The position numbers were made by a program, and so were the translations under genes. This document shows positions 42,919 to 52,006 of a stretch of DNA of 64,000 nt, piece by piece (position 1 is the first letter of the stretch; each line of letters starts with the position of its first letter). The stretch covers positions 1,426,001 to 1,490,000 of the forward strand of contig CAWFPH010000003.1 in NCBI GenBank assembly GCA_963817615.1. The letters are read 5' to 3'. Under the pieces are notes generated by a model that worked only from the letters and a program-made list of their open reading frames with translations, was not told where the DNA came from and searched no databases. This stretch comes from FEN-1219 sp963817615 (lineage in GTDB: Bacteria > Pseudomonadota > Gammaproteobacteria > Steroidobacterales > Rariloculaceae).

Positions 42919-44193
42919 ATGGCGCGAGTGGTGGTGGTCGGTGCAGGCACGGGCGGCGTTCCGGCCGCTTACGAGCTGCGCGGGAAACTCGGCAAAGAGC
43001 ACGAGGTAACGCTCGTGAACGCGTCGAGCCGGTTCCAATTCGTCCCGTCGAATCCCTGGGTGGCGGTCGGTTGGCGGCGCCCCGAGGAAGTGAGCCTCGA
43101 GCTGGCCGACTACGTCGAGCGGCGCGGCATCAAGTTCATTGCACAGCGCGTTACCAAGATCGCGGCGGCGGAGCGGACGCTCGAGCTCGCGGACGGCCAG
43201 ACGCTTCCCTACGACTATCTGGTGCTCACGACGGGCCCGAAGCTCGCATTCGATGAGATCCCGGGCTTCGACCGGGCGGCCGCCCACTCGCAGTCGATCT
43301 GCACGCTCGAGCACGCGCTCGCGGCCCACGACCGGTACGAGCAGTTCCTCGTCGATCCCGGTCATGTCGTGATCGGCGCGGTGCAAGGCGCGAGCTGCTT
43401 CGGCCCCGCGTACGAGTTCGCGATGATCGTCGACGCGGATCTGCGCAAGCGCAAGATCCGCAATCGGGTGCCGATCACGTTCGTCACGAGCGAGCCGTAC
43501 ATCGGGCATATGGGACTCGCGGGCGTCGGGGATTCGAAAGGGCTCATGGAATCGGAATTCCGGCAGCGCCACATTCAATGGATCACGAACGCGAAGGTCG
43601 ACAAGCTCGAGACGGGCAAGATCTTCGTGACCGAGCACGACTCGAACGGCCAGCCGGTGAAGCAGCACGAGCTCGAGACCAAGTTCTCGATGCTCTTGCC
43701 CGCGTTCAAGGGTGTCGATGCGGTCGCAGGCGTCGAAGGCCTATGTAACCCGCGCGGCTTCGTGATCGTCGACGAGCATCAGCGCAGCCCAAAATACGCG
43801 AGCATCTATGCGGCGGGCGTCGGCATCGCGATCCCGCCGATCGAAAAGACGCCGATCCCGACCGGCGCACCGAAGACGGGCTACATGATCGAGTCGATGG
43901 TCACGGCGATCGTGCACAACATCGCGGCCGAGCTCAAAGGCGAGGCGCCGAGCGCGAAAGCGTCGTGGAACGCGATTTGTCTCGCGGACGCCGGCGACGA
44001 GGGCATCGCGTTCGTCGCGCTGCCCGAGATTCCGCCGCGCAACGTGACCTGGGCGAAGAAGGGCAAATGGGTGCACCTCGCGAAGATCGCGTTCGAGAAG
44101 TACTTCATGCACAAGGTGAAGTCGGGCAACACGGATCCCGTGTACGAGCGCTACGTGCTGAAAGCGCTCGGGATCGAGCGCCTGCAGCGTTGA
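42919..44193 (+). CDS. sqr: Sulfide:quinone oxidoreductase
   Basis: 424 residues. FAD motif VVVVGAGTGGVPAAYELR at residues 4-21, and the diagnostic SQR blocks FVPSNPWVAVGW, GASCFGPAYEFA, SEPYIGHMG, PAFKGVDAVAGVEGLCNPRGFV and GAPKTGYMIES. Cys128, Cys160 and Cys354 fall where the three catalytic cysteines of Acidithiobacillus SQR lie (128, 160, 356). Peripheral inner-membrane enzyme oxidising sulfide and reducing quinone. First gene of sqr-tolC-MFP-RND. Confidence 0.92.
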   Translation: MARVVVVGAGTGGVPAAYELRGKLGKEHEVTLVNASSRFQFVPSNPWVAVGWRRPEEVSLELADYVERRGIKFIAQRVTKIAAAERTLELADGQTLPYDYLVLTTGPKLAFDEIPGFDRAAAHSQSICTLEHALAAHDRYEQFLVDPGHVVIGAVQGASCFGPAYEFAMIVDADLRKRKIRNRVPITFVTSEPYIGHMGLAGVGDSKGLMESEFRQRHIQWITNAKVDKLETGKIFVTEHDSNGQPVKQHELETKFSMLLPAFKGVDAVAGVEGLCNPRGFVIVDEHQRSPKYASIYAAGVGIAIPPIEKTPIPTGAPKTGYMIESMVTAIVHNIAAELKGEAPSAKASWNAICLADAGDEGIAFVALPEIPPRNVTWAKKGKWVHLAKIAFEKYFMHKVKSGNTDPVYERYVLKALGIERLQR

Positions 44194-44204
44194 GGAGCGT
44201 CCGC

Positions 44205-45590
44205 GTGAGAGCAGCTTTGTCGGCGCGCCGCGCGCTGGATTCGCCGGACTGCGCTCAGCGGCGCGCACGGCCGAGCGCGGCGAGACGGGGCGTACCGCTC
44301 GCATGGGCGGCCCTCGCGGCCGCCCTGCTCGGGGCCGGTGCGGCGCCGCGCATACGCGCGGAGACGCTCGACGAAGCGTGGCAGGCCGCGCTCGGCGCCG
44401 ATGCGGCGCTGCAGGCCGCTCAGGCGCGCGAGCGTGCGGCGGGCAGCGACCTCGCGGCCGCGCGAGCGCAGCGGCGGCCATCGGTCGCGGCCTCGACGAG
44501 CGCGAGCCGCTGGCGCGACGTGCCTGCGTTCGACTTCGGCGCAGTCGGCGTGCCGGCGACCTTGCCGCTGTTTGCGGGCGACACGTTCACGATGGCGACC
44601 GCGCAGGTCACGCTGCCGCTCTACACGGGCGGCATGCTCGGCGCGAACGTTGCGGCCGCCGACGCGGCGCTCGACGCGCGGCTGCACGCAACGAGTGCGC
44701 TCACGGAGGATCTGAAGCTCGGCGTGGCGGAGGCCTACATCGGCGTGCTGCGGGCCGCGAGCGCGGCCGACGTCGCGGCTGCGAACCGTGCGAGCCTCGC
44801 CGCCCACGCGCACGACGTCGACGACATGCAGCGCACGGGCCAAGTACCGCGCAACGATGCGCTCGCGGCCGCGGTTTCGCTCGCCGACGCGACGCAGCGC
44901 CAGCTCGCGGCCGGCAACGACCTCGACCAAGCGCAAGCGCTCTACAACCGCCGCGTGGCGCGCCCGCTCGACGCACCCGTCATGCTCGACCCGGCCGTCG
45001 CGCCGGCGGATACCGCGCTGCTCGCTAGGCCTTTGGAGGAGCTCGTTCAAGTCGCGCTCGCGCGCCGCTCCGAGCTGCAAGGCCTTGCTGCGACGGCCGC
45101 TGCGTTCGAGGCGCGCTCTTCGGCCGCGCGCAGCGCACGCCGGCCGCAAGTCGTGCTGCAAGGCGGCTATACCTATCTCGACAACCAAGTGCTCGATCGG
45201 AAGGACTTTTGGTCGGTCGGCGTCGGCGTGCGCTTCAACGTCTTCGACGCGGGCGCGAGCCGCCAGCAGAGCGCGGCGCTCGCCGCGCAGTCGACGGCAG
45301 TGGCCGACGAGCGCACCGACCTCGCGACCGCGATCGAGCTCGACGTGCGCCGCGCGTGGCTCGCGGTCGGCTCCGCTCGCGCCCGCGTGGGCGTGACGCA
45401 GAGCGCGACGGCTCAGGCCGAGGAAAACCTGCGCGTGGTGAACGACCGCTACCGCAACGGGGAAGGCACGGGCAGCGACGTCCTCGAAGCCGAATCGTTG
45501 CTCGCGCAGGCCCGCAACAACTACGACGCGGCGCACTACGACGTGCTCGTCGCCCAATTCAGGTTACTGCGCGCGGCGGGCGCCCTGTAG
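44205..45590 (+). CDS. TolC-family outer-membrane efflux protein
   Basis: 461 residues from GTG 44205 with GAGGAG upstream; the long frame to 43965 lies inside sqr. Signal peptide up to RIRA, then two OEP repeats: ETLDEAWQAALGADAALQAAQARERAAGSDLAAARAQRRPSV and the second repeat ending QAEENLRVVNDRYRNGEGTGSDVLEAESLLAQARNNYDAAHYDVLVAQFRLLRAAG. Forms the exit duct for the downstream RND pump. Confidence 0.9.
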   Translation: MRAALSARRALDSPDCAQRRARPSAARRGVPLAWAALAAALLGAGAAPRIRAETLDEAWQAALGADAALQAAQARERAAGSDLAAARAQRRPSVAASTSASRWRDVPAFDFGAVGVPATLPLFAGDTFTMATAQVTLPLYTGGMLGANVAAADAALDARLHATSALTEDLKLGVAEAYIGVLRAASAADVAAANRASLAAHAHDVDDMQRTGQVPRNDALAAAVSLADATQRQLAAGNDLDQAQALYNRRVARPLDAPVMLDPAVAPADTALLARPLEELVQVALARRSELQGLAATAAAFEARSSAARSARRPQVVLQGGYTYLDNQVLDRKDFWSVGVGVRFNVFDAGASRQQSAALAAQSTAVADERTDLATAIELDVRRAWLAVGSARARVGVTQSATAQAEENLRVVNDRYRNGEGTGSDVLEAESLLAQARNNYDAAHYDVLVAQFRLLRAAGAL

Positions 45591-45618
45591 CGCGAGCCGC
45601 TGCTTCGACAACGGAGAG

Positions 45619-46728
45619 ATGACCGTGATCGTTCGACGACCGTTCCCTATCGGCGCGCAGCGCGCGCTCGCTCTACCCCTGGCACTCGCCGCCGTCGCGC
45701 TCGCGGCCTCGTTGGCCGCGCGCGCAGCCGAGACGCCGCTCGCGACCCTCGAGGTCGCGTACGAGAAAGCGCCGCGCGAACGCGTTTGGGACGGCACCGT
45801 CGAGGCCGTGAATCAGGCGACGGTCTCGGCGCAAACCTCGGGCCGCGTCGCCGAAATACTCTACGACGTCGACGACTTCGTGCCCGCCGGCGCCGTAATC
45901 ATGCGCTTCACCGACACCGAGCAGCGTGCGGCGCTCGACCGCGCGCGCGCGGCGTTGCAAGAGGCAGAGGCCGTCTTTGCGCAGGCCGACAGCGAGTTCA
46001 CGCGCGTGGCCGCGATGTTCGCGAACGGCACGGTCGCGAAGGCGCGCTACGACCAGGCACGCGCGAATCACGACGCCGGGCAGGCGCGGCTCACCGCGGC
46101 GCAGGCGGGCGTGAAGACGGCCGAGGAACAGCTCGGCTACACGGTCGTGCGCGCGCCGTACGCGGGCATCGTCTCGAAGCGCCACGTGCAGGTCGGCGAG
46201 CTCGTGCGACCGGGCCAACCGCTGATGAGCGGCCTGTCGCTCGAAAACGTGCGCGTGAACGTCGACGTGCCGCAGAGCATGCTCGAGCCGATCCGCCGGA
46301 TCGGCAAGGCCACGGTGCATCTGGGCGATCGCGATCTCACGGCCGCGAGCCTCACGTTCTTTCCGGTGGCCGACGCCGCAGCGAACACGTTCCGCGTGCG
46401 CGTGAACCTGCCCGCCACCGGCGAGCCGCTCTATCCCGGCATGTTCGTGAAGGTCGGCTTCGTGGTCGGCGACACCGAGCGGTTGCTCGTGCCCGAGAGC
46501 GCAGTCGTGCATCGGAGCGAGCTCACGGCCGTGTACGTGTTCGGGCCGAAACCGGTCGCGGCAGACGCTGACGCGACCGCGGCGGACGCCGTCGTGCTGC
46601 GGCAGATTCGAACGGGCCGGGCGTACGGCGATCGCGTCGAGGTGCTCGCCGGGCTCGATGCGGGCGAGCGAATCGCGACCGATCCCGTTGCAGCGGGCAT
46701 CTACGCGCAAGAGCGGCGGAGCCGCTGA
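45619..46728 (+). CDS. RND efflux membrane-fusion (periplasmic adaptor) protein
   Basis: 369 residues. Signal peptide (about 14-36), lipoyl-like half motifs (VSAQTSGRVAEILYDVDDFVPAGAVIMRF and VVRAPYAGIVSKRHVQVGELVRPGQPLMSG) flanking a coiled-coil hairpin, then beta-barrel and membrane-proximal domains (GMFVKVGFVVGDTERLLVPESAVVHR). Links the inner-membrane RND pump to the TolC-like protein. Twelve nt separate it from the pump gene. Confidence 0.92.
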   Translation: MTVIVRRPFPIGAQRALALPLALAAVALAASLAARAAETPLATLEVAYEKAPRERVWDGTVEAVNQATVSAQTSGRVAEILYDVDDFVPAGAVIMRFTDTEQRAALDRARAALQEAEAVFAQADSEFTRVAAMFANGTVAKARYDQARANHDAGQARLTAAQAGVKTAEEQLGYTVVRAPYAGIVSKRHVQVGELVRPGQPLMSGLSLENVRVNVDVPQSMLEPIRRIGKATVHLGDRDLTAASLTFFPVADAAANTFRVRVNLPATGEPLYPGMFVKVGFVVGDTERLLVPESAVVHRSELTAVYVFGPKPVAADADATAADAVVLRQIRTGRAYGDRVEVLAGLDAGERIATDPVAAGIYAQERRSR

Positions 46729-46739
46729 CGGATCGACCG

Positions 46740-49700
46740 ATGACGACGAATACTCCGAGGCTCGGCTTTCCCGGCGCGCTCGCAGCGCGCTTTCAAAACT
46801 CCAAGCTCACGCCCCTGCTCGCACTGACCGCGCTGCTGGCCGGCCTCTTCGCCGTGCTCGTGACCCCGCGGGAAGAAGAACCGCAGATCAACGTGACGTT
46901 TGCGAACGTGTTCGTGCCGTTTCCGGGCGCGAGCGCGGCCGAGGTCGAAAACCTGGTCGCGGTGCCGCTCGAGCAGAAGCTCGCCGAGATCGAGGGCGTG
47001 AAGCACACGTACTCGATGTCGCGCCCCGGCATGGCCGTGCTGACGATCCAGTACGAGGTGGGTCAGGACCGCACGGCGGCGATCGTGCGCCTCTACAACG
47101 CGGTGCTCTCGAACCAGGACGCGCGCGCGACGGCCGCGGGCGTGCTGCCGCCGCTCGTGAAACCGAAGGGCATCGACGACGTGCCGATCGTCACGGTGAC
47201 GCTCTGGACCGACGATCCCGCGCGCGGCGCGCAGGACCTGCAGCGCGTCGGCCACGCGCTCGAGGCCGAGCTCAAGCGCGTGCCGGGCACGCGCGACGTC
47301 TATACGATCGGCGGCCCCGACAACGTGGTGCACGTCGAGCTCGACCCGCAACGGCTCGCGGCCTACGGGCTTTCGATCGACGCGCTGCGCCAGGCGCTCG
47401 CGAGCGCCGACGCGGTCACACAGGCCGGCTCCATCGTTGCCCACGATCATGAAACGCCGGTCACGGCGGGCACGTTCCTCGCAACGGCCGACGACGCGGC
47501 CGAGGTCGTCGTGGGACTGCGGGACGGCAAGCCGATTTACTTGGACGACGTGGCCGAGGTCACGGCCGGTCCGGATCAACCCGACAGCTACGTGCGGTTC
47601 GGCACGGGCGCGGGCGCCGCCAAGATCGATCTGCCGACCGGCGTGAACGCGCCGGCCGTGACGCTCGCGATCGCGAAGAAGCCGGGCTCGAACGCGGTCG
47701 TGATCGCACAGGCGCTCCGCGAGCGGCTGCACGCGCTCGAAGGCACATTCATCCCCGAAGGCGTGCACGCGACGGTCACGCGCGACTACGGCCGCACGGC
47801 CGACGACAAGGCGACCACGCTGATCCACAAGCTGATTTTCGCGACGAGCTCCGTCGTGCTGCTCGTGCTGCTCACGCTCGGCTGGCGCGAGGCCGTGGTC
47901 GTCGGCGCGGCCGTCGTGGTCACGCTCGCGGTCACGCTGTTCGCGTCGTGGGCCTGGGGCTTCACGATCAACCGCGTATCGCTGTTCGCGCTGATCTTCT
48001 CGATCGGCATCCTGGTCGACGACGCGATCGTCGTGGTCGAGAACATTCATCGCCACATGAGTGCAGGCGGCAAGACGTTGCTCGAGGCCATTCCACCGGC
48101 CGTCGATGAGGTCGGCGGCCCGACCGTGCTCGCAACCTTCACGGTCATCGCAGCGCTGCTGCCGATGGCGTTCGTCACGGGCTTGATGGGCCCGTACATG
48201 AGCCCGATTCCGATCAACGCGAGCACCGGCATGCTGCTGTCTCTAGCGGTAGCACTCGTGCTCACGCCATGGCTCGCGCTCAAGCTCCTGAAGCCGCATC
48301 CAGCGGCGCACCCCGCGGCCGGAAGCGGCCGCCTCGACCGCCTGTTTCAGCGCGGCATCGGACCCTTCCTACGCGGCGCGGACGGCCGGCGGGCACGACG
48401 GCTGCTGTTCGCCGGCGTCGGCGCGGCGATCGTGCTTGCGGTCGGTCTCGTCGTCGTGAAGCTCGTCGTGCTGAAGATGCTGCCGTTCGACAACAAGTCG
48501 GAGCTCGAGGTGGTCGTCGACATGCCCGAGGGCACGGCAGTCGAGGACACCGCGCGCGTGCTCGACGAGCTCGCGGACTACGTGCGTCAAGTGCCCGAAG
48601 TCAGCGACTTCGAGAGCTACGCGGGCACGGCTGCGCCGATCAACTTCAACGGCCTCGTGCGGCAGTACTACCTGCGCTCGGGCGCCAACGTCGGCGAGCT
48701 GCAGGTGAACCTGATCGACAAGCACCTGCGCGACCGTCAGAGTCACGAGATCGCACGCAGCCTGCGTGCGCCGCTCGTCGCGATCGGCGACGCTCGCGGT
48801 GCGTCCGTCAAGCTCGTCGAGGTGCCGCCGGGCCCGCCCGTGCAAGCGCCGCTCGTCGCGGAGATCTACGGGCCGGACTATGCGGGGCAGCTCGCCATCG
48901 CGCGAGAGCTGCGCAAGATGTTCGCCGCGACGCCCGATATCGTCGACGTCGACGACAGCGTCGAAACCGATGCGCCGCGGCTCGTGTTCGCGGTCGACCG
49001 CAACAAGGCGGCTCTGCTCGGCGTCGCGCAAGCCGATGTCGCGCACGCGCTCGCGGCCGCGCTCGGCGGCGACGATGCGGCGTTCGTGCACGACGTGCAC
49101 GCGAAATATCCGATCCCGATTCGGCTGGAGCTGCCGGTCGCGGACAAGGCCGACCTCGACAGCCTGTTGCAGCTGCGGGTCGGCGGGCGCGGCGGCGCGC
49201 TCGTGCCGCTCGCGGAGATCGTGACGGTGATGCCCTCGCACTGGGAGAAGACGATCTACCACAAGGACCTGCTGCCGGTCGTGTTCGTCACGGCCGACAT
49301 GGCGGGCAAGCTCGACAGCCCGCTCTACGGCATGTTCAGCCTCGCCTCGCGGATTCGCGCGAATCCGCCGGGCGGCCGGGCGATCGCTCAGCACTACGTA
49401 GGCCAACCGGCCGACACTTACGACTACTCCATCAAGTGGGACGGCGAGTGGCAGGTCACGTACGACACCTTCAGGGACATGGGCATCGCGTACAGTGTGG
49501 GCTTGATCCTGATCTACCTGCTCGTGGTCGCGCAGTTCGGCTCCTACCTCGTCCCGCTCGTGATCATGGCGCCGATCCCGCTCACGATCATCGGCGTGCT
49601 GCCCGGCCACGCGCTCACCGGCGCACAGTTCACCGCGACGTCGATGATCGGCATGATCGCGCTCGCCGGCATCATCGTGCGCAACTCGATCCTGCTCGTG

Positions 49701-49970
49701 GATTTCATCAACCAGGAGCTCGCCGCCGGCACGCCGCTCGACACGGCCGTGATTCGCGCGGGCGCCGTGCGCGCGAAGCCGATCGCGCTGACCGCGCTCG
49801 CGGCCGTGCTCGGCGCGCTGTTCATTCTCGACGACCCGATTTTCAACGGCCTCGCGGTGTCGCTGATCTTCGGCATCTTCGTGTCGACCGTGCTCACGCT
49901 GGTCGTGATTCCGGTGCTCTACTACGAGCTGCGCCGGCGCACGGCCGCACGGCAGGCGGAAACGGCGTGA
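46740..49970 (+). CDS. RND-family efflux transporter permease
   Basis: 1076 residues. Twelve-helix RND layout with two large periplasmic loops; TM4 carries the proton-relay Asp pair in FSIGILVDDAIVVVENIHRHM (near residue 425) and a matching C-terminal half (SMIGMIALAGIIVRNSILLVDFINQEL). The sequence lacks the metal-binding features of CusA-type pumps and looks like a hydrophobic/amphiphilic exporter. The substrate may be a sulfur compound or lipid given the sqr linkage; this is inference. It overlaps the next gene by 4 nt. Confidence 0.92.
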   Translation: MTTNTPRLGFPGALAARFQNSKLTPLLALTALLAGLFAVLVTPREEEPQINVTFANVFVPFPGASAAEVENLVAVPLEQKLAEIEGVKHTYSMSRPGMAVLTIQYEVGQDRTAAIVRLYNAVLSNQDARATAAGVLPPLVKPKGIDDVPIVTVTLWTDDPARGAQDLQRVGHALEAELKRVPGTRDVYTIGGPDNVVHVELDPQRLAAYGLSIDALRQALASADAVTQAGSIVAHDHETPVTAGTFLATADDAAEVVVGLRDGKPIYLDDVAEVTAGPDQPDSYVRFGTGAGAAKIDLPTGVNAPAVTLAIAKKPGSNAVVIAQALRERLHALEGTFIPEGVHATVTRDYGRTADDKATTLIHKLIFATSSVVLLVLLTLGWREAVVVGAAVVVTLAVTLFASWAWGFTINRVSLFALIFSIGILVDDAIVVVENIHRHMSAGGKTLLEAIPPAVDEVGGPTVLATFTVIAALLPMAFVTGLMGPYMSPIPINASTGMLLSLAVALVLTPWLALKLLKPHPAAHPAAGSGRLDRLFQRGIGPFLRGADGRRARRLLFAGVGAAIVLAVGLVVVKLVVLKMLPFDNKSELEVVVDMPEGTAVEDTARVLDELADYVRQVPEVSDFESYAGTAAPINFNGLVRQYYLRSGANVGELQVNLIDKHLRDRQSHEIARSLRAPLVAIGDARGASVKLVEVPPGPPVQAPLVAEIYGPDYAGQLAIARELRKMFAATPDIVDVDDSVETDAPRLVFAVDRNKAALLGVAQADVAHALAAALGGDDAAFVHDVHAKYPIPIRLELPVADKADLDSLLQLRVGGRGGALVPLAEIVTVMPSHWEKTIYHKDLLPVVFVTADMAGKLDSPLYGMFSLASRIRANPPGGRAIAQHYVGQPADTYDYSIKWDGEWQVTYDTFRDMGIAYSVGLILIYLLVVAQFGSYLVPLVIMAPIPLTIIGVLPGHALTGAQFTATSMIGMIALAGIIVRNSILLVDFINQELAAGTPLDTAVIRAGAVRAKPIALTALAAVLGALFILDDPIFNGLAVSLIFGIFVSTVLTLVVIPVLYYELRRRTAARQAETA

Positions 49971-50575
49971 CGGCGACGCACGCGGCCGCGGCGATCCGGG
50001 TGCGGGTGCACGAGCTCCAGCAGCTGTTCAACTCGATCGATCCATCGCCGTTCCGCGAGCGCGACCTCGATCCCGACTGCGAGGAGTTCATCGTGTCGTG
50101 GGCGCGCGAGCTGCCGCGCGACCGGCCGCTCGCGATCGCTATTCACGTCGACCGAGAGCACCCGGCAGCGGAGATCCTGCCGGCCGTGGGGCCGGCCGTG
50201 CGCGCACACTTCCTGCGCGAGGCGAGCCTGCAGAGCCTCAGGATCAGGCGCCTGCTGCGCGAGGGGCGGCTGAGCCTCGCGATCGGCTTGATCGCGCTCG
50301 TCGCGTGCATCACTGCCGCCGCGGCGCTGCGTGGCGTCGCACAGGGCACTTTCGGCGACATCGTGCGCGAGAGCTTGATCATCGCGGGCTGGGTCGTGAT
50401 GTGGCATCCGCTCGAGGTGCTGCTGTACGGGCAATGGCCTGCGCGCCGCGAGCGCCGGCTGCTCGAGCGGCTCGCGTCTGCCAAGGTCACGATCGCGACG
50501 GCAGCCGTGGTTTCGGCCGCCGATGCGGCGCGACCGCAAGGCGCGCCCGAGGTCCCGCGGGCGACGGCGGTCTGA
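49967..50575 (+). CDS. Two-helix membrane protein of unknown function
   Basis: 202 residues from GTG 49967, overlapping the RND stop as GTGA. Soluble N-terminus (IRVRVHELQQLFNSIDPSPFRERDLDPDCEEFIVSWARELPRDRPLAIAIHVDREHP, about 9-67), then two membrane helices (about 105-125 and 135-155) and GWVVMWHPLEVLLYGQWP. Similar proteins occur beside efflux genes; I assign no function. Ribosome binding site of the next gene lies at its 3' end. Confidence 0.78.
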   Translation: MTATHAAAAIRVRVHELQQLFNSIDPSPFRERDLDPDCEEFIVSWARELPRDRPLAIAIHVDREHPAAEILPAVGPAVRAHFLREASLQSLRIRRLLREGRLSLAIGLIALVACITAAAALRGVAQGTFGDIVRESLIIAGWVVMWHPLEVLLYGQWPARRERRLLERLASAKVTIATAAVVSAADAARPQGAPEVPRATAV

Positions 50576-50587
50576 GGAGCGCGCGGC

Positions 50588-51854
50588 GTGGACGAGCACC
50601 CGCTGCTGCAACGGCTCGCGGTCGCGTTCGCGATCGGCTTCGATCGTCGGGCTCGAGCGCCACTGGAAGACACGCGAGCAGCACGCAGGGCAGCGCCTCG
50701 CCGGTCTGCGCACGTTCACGCTCGCGGGCCTCTTGGGGGGCGCGCTCGGCGCGCTGCCCACCGGCGCCGCGGCCGCGGTCGCCGCAGGCGCGCTGGTGCT
50801 CGGCGCGCTCGTCGTCGGCGGCTACGTGACCACCGCGCACGAGAGCCGCGACTTCGGCATGACCACGGAGCTCGCGCTGCTCACGACGTTTGTGCTCGGT
50901 GCGCTCGCGACGCTCGGCGCGCCGTTCAGCGCGACCGCCGCCGCGGTCGCGATGGCGCTGCTGCTCGGGCTCAAGACCGAGTTCCACCGCGTGATCGAGC
51001 AGCTCGACCGTCACGAGCTGCTCGCGACGCTGCAATTGCTCGCGCTCGCGGCCGTGCTCGTGCCGCTCCTGCCCGACCGCGATCTCGGACCGTGGAATTC
51101 GCTGAACCCGCGAACGATCGGGATGCTCGTGCTGCTGATCGCGGGACTGTCGTACGTCGGCTACTTTGCGGTGCGGCTGCTGGGCGACAAGCTCGGCCTG
51201 CTACTGACCGCGGTGCTCGGCGGCCTCACGTCCTCGACCGCGGTCACCGTCGCGTACGCGCGCCGCGCGCGCAGCGCGCCCGCCGACGTGCCGCTGCTCG
51301 GCGCGGGCATTGCACTTGCGTCGGCGACGATGGTGCCGCGCCTCGCGCTCGAGATCGCGGCCGTGCACCGGCCGCTGCTCGCCACGCTGTGGCCGACGTT
51401 GGCGGCGCTCGCGCTCGTGCCGCTCGCAGGCGTCGCGATCGGCGCACTGCGCGGAGGCCACCGCGGCAAGCCCGCGAAGCTCCATCTCACGAACCCGCTG
51501 CAGCTTGCGGCCGCGCTCGGCTTCGGCGCGCTGCTTGCGGTGCTGTTCGTCGCGGCCGAGGGCCTGAAGCGGGCGTTCGGTGTCGCAGGCACGTATGCAA
51601 TCGCCGCGACTGCCGGGCTGCTCGACGTCGACGCGATCAGCCTCGCGCTCGCGCACGACGCCGCACGCGGCGCGCTCGGCGCCGACGTCGCGACCCGCGG
51701 CATCGCGGTGGCCGTGCTCGTGAACACGGGCGTCAAGGCGATGATCGCGGCGGTGCTCGGCGGGCTACCGGTGGTGCGCTCGGCCTCCGCCGTGCTCGGG
51801 GCCGCCGTAGTCGCCGGTGCGATTGCCGCGCTGTTGACCCTCCTAATCGTTTGA
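50588..51854 (+). CDS. MgtC/SapB-type membrane protein (DUF4010) with an apparent 1-nt frameshift
   Basis: The first 18 codons (GTG 50588, LLQRLAVAFAIGF) and the rest (IVGLERHWKTREQHAGQRLAGLRTFTLAGLLGG...) are in different frames. Removing one base near 50641 restores AFAIGLIVGLERHW, the normal MgtC N-terminus. The remainder is intact: many membrane helices and the DUF4010 C-terminal half (HLTNPLQLAAALGFGALLAVLFVAAEGLKRAFGVAGTYAIAATAGLLDVDAISLAL). Either a recent loss-of-function mutation or a sequencing error. GAGGAG precedes GTG. Confidence 0.75.
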
Positions 51855-52006
51855 TCGCGCAACCATTGTCGCGGGCAGCCACGGGGTCCCGCGGCGGACG
51901 GGCGGTCGGGGGTTCCAAAGCCTTCGGGCGGGGACTAAACTCGTTTGCGCGGCCTGATGGCTTATTGGGTCGCCCCGGCCCTTCCACTCCCGTCCGGCAC
52001 AGAACG

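Noticed and set aside
49395..49400. TACGTA inside the RND gene
   Set aside because: Within coding sequence, followed by GGCCAACC, no promoter nearby; treated as background.
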